Assembly (NCBI GenBank): GCA_900128585.1
Contig: LT642519.1
Coordinates: 4,119-15,509, forward strand
DNA from: Stramenopiles sp. TOSAG23-3
Lineage: Eukaryota; Sar
Length of the DNA: 11,391 nucleotides
Direction of reading: 5' to 3'
Shown here: positions 5,819 to 11,391 of the stretch, piece after piece
How the letters are laid out: every line of letters starts with the position of its first letter
How positions within the stretch are numbered: the first letter of the stretch is position 1
Position numbers and translations under genes: made by a program
Notes under the pieces: model-generated
Told to the model about the DNA's origin: nothing
Databases searched by the model: none
The model's input: the letters and a program-made list of their open reading frames with translations, nothing else

Positions 5819-7162
5819 ATGCAAAAAACTACTTTCGATGTTGCAGTTATTGGGGCGGGCGTCATTGGCACGTCCACGGCCCTTTCTTTGGCGCGACTTG
5901 GGTATCGCGTGGGCGTGTTTGATTCAAAGTCGGGAGCTGGGACTGGGACGACATCATATTCTTCAGGCATATGCCGCATGTTTTATTCTATTCCAGACAG
6001 CGTAAAGTTTGCATGGGAAGGGTACCATTATTGGAGGGAATGGGAGGATTTTGTTGCAATAAAGACTGAAGCGCACGCAAGGTTGCGAGAGTGTGGGGGG
6101 ATCCTGGTCGTTTCCGAGAACTCTCAATCGTTTATCGACAAAACTGTTCCTTGCATGGAGCAAGCAGGAGTGCCCGTAGAAGTTTGGGATCTAAACACAT
6201 CTCAAAAGAGACTGAAGAAATTAGGCGTTGATTTGTCGAAATCATTCAACCCAGCAAGGATCGACGACGCGGATTTTGGAGTGCCAAATGGGAAGCAAAT
6301 TAAAGGCGCAGTTTATTGTCCTGCAACCGGGTACGTATCAGATCCCACATTGGCAGTGCAAAATTTGATGCAAGCTGCTGGGGAGCAGGGGGCAGAGTTT
6401 TTGTTCAATAGTAAAGTGATGAGTATAAATCAAAATCAATCACGAGTGTCAGGTATAACGCTGGAAAATGGCCAGACTGTCGAAGCACCGGTGGTGTTGA
6501 ACGCAGCGGGGCCACATTCTTCCTTCATAAATGCCCTTGCTTTCCCCGGAACCGGTGATGCCGTCCCGAACGATATGTTGGTTCCAACACGCGCAATGCG
6601 GCAAGAAGTTGCATACGCAGCGCCCCCTCCCGGAGTTGACATGGACAAGGATGGAATGGTTATCACAGACTTAGATATCGGGGCGTACTGGAGACCAGAG
6701 GTTGGAAACAAAATTTTAATTGGGGGTATTGAACCGGAGTGCGACCCAGAAGAGTGGGTAGACGATATCGACGACATGAACATGGGGTTGACAGAGAATT
6801 GGACGAACTACATTTACCGTGTTGCGTTGAGGATGCCTGAAATGCCCCTCCCTACTGGCATGGGGACTCAGGGAATCGTAAGTGCGTATGATGTTACGCC
6901 GGACTGGACCCCAATATACGACAAGTCGGCACTCGGTGGCTATTACATGGCATGCGGTACAAGCGGCAATCAATTTAAAAACGCCGGTGTGGCTGGGGTT
7001 CTGATGGCAACATTGATTGACAAATGCGAGAACGGCTATGACCACGATAAAGAACCTTTGCAGTTCGAGCTCACAAAGTCAAACAGTGGAAAGTTCCTGG
7101 ACACGAAGTGTTTTTCAAGACTGCGCGATTTGAGTAATACGAGCGGCAGCGTGTTGGGATAA
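5819..7162 (+). CDS. DAO-family FAD-dependent oxidoreductase
   Basis: The product has 447 residues. The N-terminus is a textbook Rossmann motif: VAVIGAGVIGTSTALSLARLG (8-28) with GAGVIG at 12-17 and the ribose-binding acidic residue Asp35 after the second strand. Further DAO-family marks are the flavin-proximal TTSYSSGICR (44-53), YVSDPTLAVQNLMQAA with GAEF (172-194), NAAGPHS (228-234) and the C-terminal flavin-contacting YYMACGTSGNQFKNAG (375-390). The family includes sarcosine oxidase, dimethylglycine dehydrogenase and D-amino acid oxidase, which oxidise C-N bonds of amino or N-methyl compounds. The specific substrate is not readable. Tyr47 stands about where some relatives carry the His bound to FAD, so non-covalent FAD is likely. 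No signal peptide is evident, and the Rossmann strand begins at residue 7. The ATG has A at -3. It shares its promoter region with the MFS gene and converges on the IQ-protein gene. Confidence 0.88.
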   Translation: MQKTTFDVAVIGAGVIGTSTALSLARLGYRVGVFDSKSGAGTGTTSYSSGICRMFYSIPDSVKFAWEGYHYWREWEDFVAIKTEAHARLRECGGILVVSENSQSFIDKTVPCMEQAGVPVEVWDLNTSQKRLKKLGVDLSKSFNPARIDDADFGVPNGKQIKGAVYCPATGYVSDPTLAVQNLMQAAGEQGAEFLFNSKVMSINQNQSRVSGITLENGQTVEAPVVLNAAGPHSSFINALAFPGTGDAVPNDMLVPTRAMRQEVAYAAPPPGVDMDKDGMVITDLDIGAYWRPEVGNKILIGGIEPECDPEEWVDDIDDMNMGLTENWTNYIYRVALRMPEMPLPTGMGTQGIVSAYDVTPDWTPIYDKSALGGYYMACGTSGNQFKNAGVAGVLMATLIDKCENGYDHDKEPLQFELTKSNSGKFLDTKCFSRLRDLSNTSGSVLG

Positions 7163-7457
7163 CCCTCAGAATAATACTCAAAGCTTTAAATTAATACTTG
7201 GGAGTATGAATATTTTGATAGACTTACTCCGGTAAGAGTTATAAAAACAAGAAAATTGGCTGTTACTTCGTTTACTAAGTACGAAAGTATTTACTTTTTT
7301 ATTACACTCGTGGTTCAAAAGTAGAGAGTGTGTTAATTAAATTTACTAAGACTAGATGACTACAAAATGTGTGTATTATGCTCTCTTAAGAGATATCTTT
7401 ATTTTTTCTCTCTCTCTTCGTTTGATAAAAGGGCAATGTCAACAGCACCACTTTTTT
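7163..7457. other. Convergent spacer, FAD oxidase/IQ protein
   Basis: A 295-base AT-rich spacer between two stop codons. It contains one head of the dispersed repeat (7241-7266), the repeated word TTTACTAAG (7270-7278 and 7342-7350), and a TAATTAAATTTA stretch (7334-7345) that resembles the middle of the repeat, as if a copy had been interrupted. No gene or RNA is recognised. Confidence 0.5.
7241..7266 (+). repeat. Dispersed repeat, copy E (head only)
   Basis: AAAAACAAGAAAATTGGCTG plus TTA matches the heads of copies C1 and C2 over about 22 bases. It lies 78 bases after the FAD oxidase stop and 192 bases after the IQ-protein stop. Relative to the minus-strand IQ gene it has the same sense that A, B and C have to their genes. 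The body and the GAGGAAGC end are missing, or displaced. Confidence 0.65.
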
Positions 7458-10400
7458 TTAAGTGCTTTGGTTCTTATTCACTTCAATGTCTTCCCGGTGA
7501 ATGCCTTCATGAACGTCGCCGTCGTCAAAATGGATGACGTACGTGCCGTTGTTGTTGTATTTGTAAATCTCCCCCGGGAAACTGCCATCTGACCTCCATT
7601 CATCGGCGACGGCTAAAACTTTCAACCCCTCCATCAGCACCCCTTCCACACAGGATTCTTTGACGTGTTCATGGATTTCCCCATCGTCAAAAGCGACCGT
7701 AAACAGCCTTTCTCCGTCGCCTTCCTCTACGGCTGTTATGTATCCTGGATAGTAACCACCCCACTCCCCATCTTCAGAGATCACTTCTACCCTAGTGTCT
7801 ACCTTCAGCTCGCTATTGTCCTGGTTGTTGCCGTTGTCTATTTCCGCGTGTGGCAATCGCATCCACTTGGTAGAAACGACTGCTACATCACCATCGTTGA
7901 AGTGTACCGAATAGTAGTGGTGGTTGTCCTTCGTGTGAACTTCCTTCTCTACCTTGCCGGGATAGTAAACCGTGGAACCTTCCTCATATATTGCCTCCAC
8001 GAGTTCCTCTTCATGGAAACTCGCCATTTCAACGTCAATATGGTCTACTACGTGAACCTCTTCATCGTCAAAGTAAACTTCAAAAGACCCATCGTCCATC
8101 TCTCGCCGCACAACCCCAAGAAACCATTGCCCATCCTCATGATGCAACGATGCAATGACTCTGTCGCCATCGGAAAATTTCGATTTTTTTACGGGTTCTT
8201 CTTTTTCCGCGTTTTGTTCTCTCAGCTTTCTCACAAGCTGTTTTGCAAGGTACCCTCGAACTATCGCTTGCATTTTCGTGGCAGCAGCGATCTTGGCCAA
8301 TTTGTTAGAGGCTACTTTGGCCTTGTACTTCGATTTTTGGCGAAACATTCGCCAACACGCCTGCCCTTTTATTAATCCTCTTCTAAATTCAAAATAGGAA
8401 CGTCTTGCCACTGCCATTCTATACATGGACTGTATTTTTACAGAGGCATATACTTTCGCTACATTTTCCGACTCCTCCTTGATTTTGAGGAACGACTTTT
8501 TTGCTAAAATAAAGCGGAAAAATGACTGGATCTTTACGACACCCCGCAGGCAGGATTTGTAATTTGATTTTTCGTAGGCCATTCTACAAAATGCTTGAAT
8601 TTTTGTAACCGATAGTTTAGCCTGTAAAAACCGAGACCTGTGCATCACCATCCTGCCAAACGCTTGGAGCTTGAAAATGCAATGCCTGGTATCTAGGTAG
8701 GCCTTTTTGTCAAGCAACATTCGCATAAAGGCTTGGATTTTTACGATACGTATTTGATCTACTCCGTAAGAAGCTCTCTTCGGTACCATTCTGAGGAACG
8801 CTTGGATTTTCTTTATGCTCAGTCTAATTTTACAAACATAACCAAATGCCACGACCATTCTGCAGAAACTTTGAGCCTTTATTATTTTTGTGTACTTGGT
8901 TTTGTATTGAATCCTGCACAGACACCTTCGTGCAATTTTTTGAATCACAATGGCGCTGCTTCGCTTTTTGGCGTACAAATTAACGGCCCCGATTCTTTTC
9001 AAACAAAGCATCATTCGAGCCGCAGCTTGAATTTTCATAGCTGCACAATACTTTTCAATTTTTTCTTGGCCAATCAGTGCGTGCTCGTGGGAGCGCAACC
9101 ACGCAGACCCACTCGAAACAATCTCGTCTTGCATTGCTTTGGAGAGAGACTTCCTTCGACTTCGTTTCTTCGCAGCAGCTAAATCCCATGACTTAGCTTT
9201 GTCCGACAGCTGCGCGAAAGAGGTGCGATAGTGGGATTTCCATGCATCTTGCCTTTTCTTTTCTTTGGCTATTTCTTTTCTGTTCACGTAATCACGGAAG
9301 GTGCTTTGTACCAGCATTACTTTTTTTTGATTTCGAATGAAATGCAAAGACCTGTAAAGTGCTAGTTTACCTTTGCGTGCCTTGAAATACTGTTGCAGCC
9401 GCGTTGCCATTTTAGTCTTTTTTTCACGCCCTCTTTTAACCAACTGCCGCCTCCAAACGGACTGCACTATTATGTACCTACGCAAATCTTCTTTGTCTCG
9501 GATTTTTCTCTGCAAAACATTGCATGCTAGTTTCTGTCGCATGAAACTTTGGATTCGAATGTACGCTTTCATGCAAAAAAGTTGCCTTAAATTGTTTTTG
9601 GCAAGCAACACACGAGAGAATGATTGCAGCGTCCGAGTGGCTTGCTGTTTCGATTTGTAAGCCCCTGAATCGCGATGCATTCTCCATATACTTTGGAAGA
9701 CAATAGAGTGGTCTCGCTTCCGTTGAAACTGCTTTCTTGCGAATTTACAACGAGTGTACGCTTGGATCCTAACAACGTTCCTTTGGTACTTGTATTTATT
9801 TTCTTCCAGGCGACAGCGGATAAATGCCTGGATCTTTACAGCATTAATCCTGCGATTGTATTTCTTTCTTTGCAATTCACAGCGAACAAATGCCTGGATC
9901 AGAACAGCTTTTTTCCTGCGATTGTATTTCTTGCTTTGTAATTTACCGCGGACAAATGCCTGGATCAGAACAGCTTTTTTCCTGCGATTGTACTTTCGTT
10001 TTAGTTGTTCACATCGCACAAAAGCCTGGACCAGAACGATATTTTCCTTAGCCAAAAGATAGTTTTGTCGCTGCCGGAGTGCCCTGAACCATTCTTGAAT
10101 TGTTTTCGCGTTAGCATGCTTGCCCTGTAAGATTTTTCTGTATTGATTCCCTCGCGCGACGGCTTGTAAGGATCTAATTTTTATGGCTCCGACTATTTGC
10201 ATACAACGTTTACGAAATAAATGCTTCCTTATGGCACGTTGGATCACCGTAATGCTTTGTACCATCACATCATACATCGATTTTCGTCTTTTGCGATTGG
10301 GAGGGTTTATTGTTCCATCACGCAGTTTCTTATTGACAAGGTAACGACGGGCGTACCTTTGTATACAAACAGTCGCCAACAGAATGCGCACAAAATGGCC

Positions 10401-11391
10401 ACGAAAAATCTTCTGTATAAGTGTAGCGGCATTAAATACTTCATCAAGAATTGAAAAACCAGTTTTTTTCATCCGTTTGGTTATTTCTTTTCCTCGTATC
10501 ATATTTTTGTGGCTGCGCTCTTCTTTCCAAGCCTTTATCCACGGTCGCATGTATCGTTGAATTTCAATGGTGGCCCAAACAACCTTCGTGTATTCCTTAG
10601 TTGCCTTGCGGGCTCGAAAGCACGATTGAATAACTGCAACGGCTTTCTCTGCGGCGGCCTTCTCTGCTGCGGCTTGTTCCGCGGCGGCCTTCTCTGCTGC
10701 GGCCTGTTCCGCGGCAGCCTTCTCTGCAGCGGCTTGTTCCGCGGCGGCCTTCTCTGCTGCAGCTTCTTCCGCGGCAGCCTTCTCTGCAACGGCTTGTTCC
10801 GCGGCGGCCTTCTCTGCAACGGCTTGTTCCGCGGCGGCGTTCTCTGCAGCGGCGTTCTCTGCAGCGGCGTTCTCTGCTGCGGCCTGTTCCGCGGCAGCCT
10901 TCTCCGCAGCGGCTTGTTCCGCGGCGGCCTTCTCTACAGCGGCTTGTTCTGCGGGGGCCTTCTCTGCAATTCCCTGTTCCGCAGCGGCGGGTTGTTCTGC
11001 GACAACTTTTTCTGTGGTGGCCTTCTCCACGATGAGTTGTTTTGCGGGCGCTTCTTTACCGGCAGCCTGCTCGTTCCTAGCTTCTCGAACACCTTCTATT
11101 ATCGTAATGCTTTTAAAACCCCCAGATTCACCATTGGGGGGGGCAAGTGTTTCAGGAGCACTTTCTGATTCGACTTTTTTTGGCTTTGATGTGTTGGAAT
11201 CATTACTTGCGGCTTTCGAGGCTTCCTGAATCTGCTTCGAGCTTACTGGACGATCAAGTTTTTTTTTGCCATCTCCCTCTTCACTTTTTAGCACTGGTGT
11301 GGTACTTGGCGCTCCATTTATTTTGTGCTTTCCAGTTTGTTGATGGGGCAAGCTGTCTGAGACTATAATTTCTTCGTCTACTTCAATTTCT
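7458..11391 (-). CDS. Poly-IQ protein with Tudor-like C-terminus (5' partial)
   Basis: The frame runs off the right edge. The first in-frame alternative start, a TTG at 11349-11351, is not a start, because 13 more open codons precede it and no ATG is seen. Residues are numbered from that TTG (1297 visible). Order: a polar, probably disordered Lys/Ser/Glu segment (1-110), an AAAE[K/Q/N] repeat forming a long Ala/Glu helix (121-237), about 29 IQ-like motifs (239-1035), and four Tudor-like SH3-type repeats (about 1058-1108, 1114-1167, 1182-1236, 1238-1292), each with a F(D/N)DG(D/E)V-type strand, the first varied to FDDEEV. IQ motifs bind calmodulin or other EF-hand light chains, and arrays stiffen into rods as in ASPM and myosin necks. 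No motor or CH domain is visible, but the N-terminus is missing. A 690-770 helical stretch splits the array. A scaffold or cytoskeletal role is inference. The tail could bind methylated residues or be purely structural. Confidence 0.85.
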   Translation of the reverse strand, partial: EIEVDEEIIVSDSLPHQQTGKHKINGAPSTTPVLKSEEGDGKKKLDRPVSSKQIQEASKAASNDSNTSKPKKVESESAPETLAPPNGESGGFKSITIIEGVREARNEQAAGKEAPAKQLIVEKATTEKVVAEQPAAAEQGIAEKAPAEQAAVEKAAAEQAAAEKAAAEQAAAENAAAENAAAENAAAEQAVAEKAAAEQAVAEKAAAEEAAAEKAAAEQAAAEKAAAEQAAAEKAAAEQAAAEKAAAEKAVAVIQSCFRARKATKEYTKVVWATIEIQRYMRPWIKAWKEERSHKNMIRGKEITKRMKKTGFSILDEVFNAATLIQKIFRGHFVRILLATVCIQRYARRYLVNKKLRDGTINPPNRKRRKSMYDVMVQSITVIQRAIRKHLFRKRCMQIVGAIKIRSLQAVARGNQYRKILQGKHANAKTIQEWFRALRQRQNYLLAKENIVLVQAFVRCEQLKRKYNRRKKAVLIQAFVRGKLQSKKYNRRKKAVLIQAFVRCELQRKKYNRRINAVKIQAFIRCRLEENKYKYQRNVVRIQAYTRCKFARKQFQRKRDHSIVFQSIWRMHRDSGAYKSKQQATRTLQSFSRVLLAKNNLRQLFCMKAYIRIQSFMRQKLACNVLQRKIRDKEDLRRYIIVQSVWRRQLVKRGREKKTKMATRLQQYFKARKGKLALYRSLHFIRNQKKVMLVQSTFRDYVNRKEIAKEKKRQDAWKSHYRTSFAQLSDKAKSWDLAAAKKRSRRKSLSKAMQDEIVSSGSAWLRSHEHALIGQEKIEKYCAAMKIQAAARMMLCLKRIGAVNLYAKKRSSAIVIQKIARRCLCRIQYKTKYTKIIKAQSFCRMVVAFGYVCKIRLSIKKIQAFLRMVPKRASYGVDQIRIVKIQAFMRMLLDKKAYLDTRHCIFKLQAFGRMVMHRSRFLQAKLSVTKIQAFCRMAYEKSNYKSCLRGVVKIQSFFRFILAKKSFLKIKEESENVAKVYASVKIQSMYRMAVARRSYFEFRRGLIKGQACWRMFRQKSKYKAKVASNKLAKIAAATKMQAIVRGYLAKQLVRKLREQNAEKEEPVKKSKFSDGDRVIASLHHEDGQWFLGVVRREMDDGSFEVYFDDEEVHVVDHIDVEMASFHEEELVEAIYEEGSTVYYPGKVEKEVHTKDNHHYYSVHFNDGDVAVVSTKWMRLPHAEIDNGNNQDNSELKVDTRVEVISEDGEWGGYYPGYITAVEEGDGERLFTVAFDDGEIHEHVKESCVEGVLMEGLKVLAVADEWRSDGSFPGEIYKYNNNGTYVIHFDDGDVHEGIHREDIEVNKNQST
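9754..10040 (-). repeat. 66-bp tandem repeats within the IQ array
   Basis: Units begin at 9754, 9820, 9886, 9952 and 10018, exactly 66 bases apart, and each encodes one 22-residue IQ unit ending in the form IQAFVR. The units at 9886 and 9952 are identical over about 41 bases (through GCCTGGATCAGAACAG and TTCCTGCGATTGTA). The outer units are more diverged. This shows recent duplication or gene conversion inside the array, in frame. Confidence 0.85.
10641..10991 (-). repeat. 30-bp coding minisatellite, AAAE[K/Q] repeat
   Basis: About twelve copies of a 30-base unit (two 15-base halves) encode Ala-Ala-Ala-Glu-Gln then Ala-Ala-Ala-Glu-Lys, with variants AVAEK, AAAEE, AAAEN and, at the N-terminal end, PAEQ and GIAEK. 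On the + strand each 30-base unit shows GCGGCGGCCT, TCTCTGC and GGCTTGTTCC. Units differ mostly at synonymous positions. Length is a multiple of 15 throughout, so the frame is kept. A tract like this is likely to vary in copy number between individuals. Confidence 0.9.

Noticed and set aside
7665-8375. 236-codon + strand frame, hydrophobic
   Set aside because: It is antisense to the Tudor-like end of the IQ protein, whose repeats are clearly coding.
10509-11168. 219-codon + strand frame with Gly-Leu-Leu-Cys repeats
   Set aside because: It is the antisense reading of the 30-base repeat in the IQ gene. The repeat removes stops on both strands, and the IQ frame continues into a clear domain protein.
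1-11391. Giant-virus origin, suggested by intronless genes and hairpins at gene ends
   Set aside because: Spacers of 700-870 bases, TATA-type promoters, a dispersed non-coding repeat and the absence of any viral hallmark gene fit a cellular protist genome better. It is not fully excluded from one window.

Overview
The window looks like nuclear DNA from a eukaryotic microbe, probably an alga or other protist. The reading frames carry eukaryotic-style families: a cellular EndoU/XendoU ribonuclease, a very long IQ-motif (calmodulin-binding) protein ending in Tudor-like barrels, an SLC37/OPA-like MFS carrier, and a PhyH-like dioxygenase. ATG contexts have A at -3, spacers are AT-rich, and TATA-like boxes lie about 70-80 bases before two of the start codons. 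No intron is needed in any of the recognised genes. A stramenopile is my best guess, but nothing in the sequence proves the lineage.

Layout: five recognised genes alternate strictly in direction. From left to right they are a PhyH-like 2-oxoglutarate dioxygenase (-, 435-1175), an EndoU ribonuclease (+, 2048-3334), an MFS transporter (-, 3718-5094), a DAO-family FAD oxidoreductase (+, 5819-7162) and a poly-IQ/Tudor-like protein (-, 7458 to beyond the right edge). The first ~120 bases may hold the end of another + strand gene, which would continue the alternation. The two divergent spacers (1176-2047 and 5095-5818) are AT-rich promoter regions with polypyrimidine tracts. The convergent spacers are short.

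The most striking non-coding signal is a dispersed element of about 80 bases, with core AATAACAGCCAATTTT or its complement. I find it in all three gene-terminal spacers (219-302, 3381-3626, 7241-7266) and in neither divergent spacer. In the EndoU/MFS spacer it occurs five times, whole or partial, in both orientations, and two copies form a near-perfect 24-bp hairpin. It could be a miniature transposon-like repeat, a bidirectional 3'-end signal, or both.

The most striking coding signal is the IQ protein. It has a decayed 30-bp tandem repeat encoding Ala-Ala-Ala-Glu-Lys/Gln units, then about 29 IQ-like motifs in blocks of exactly 22- and 23-residue period, then four Tudor-like repeats. The genes do not form an obvious pathway. 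The only plausible functional link is the divergent MFS carrier/FAD oxidase pair sharing one promoter region, and that is inference.
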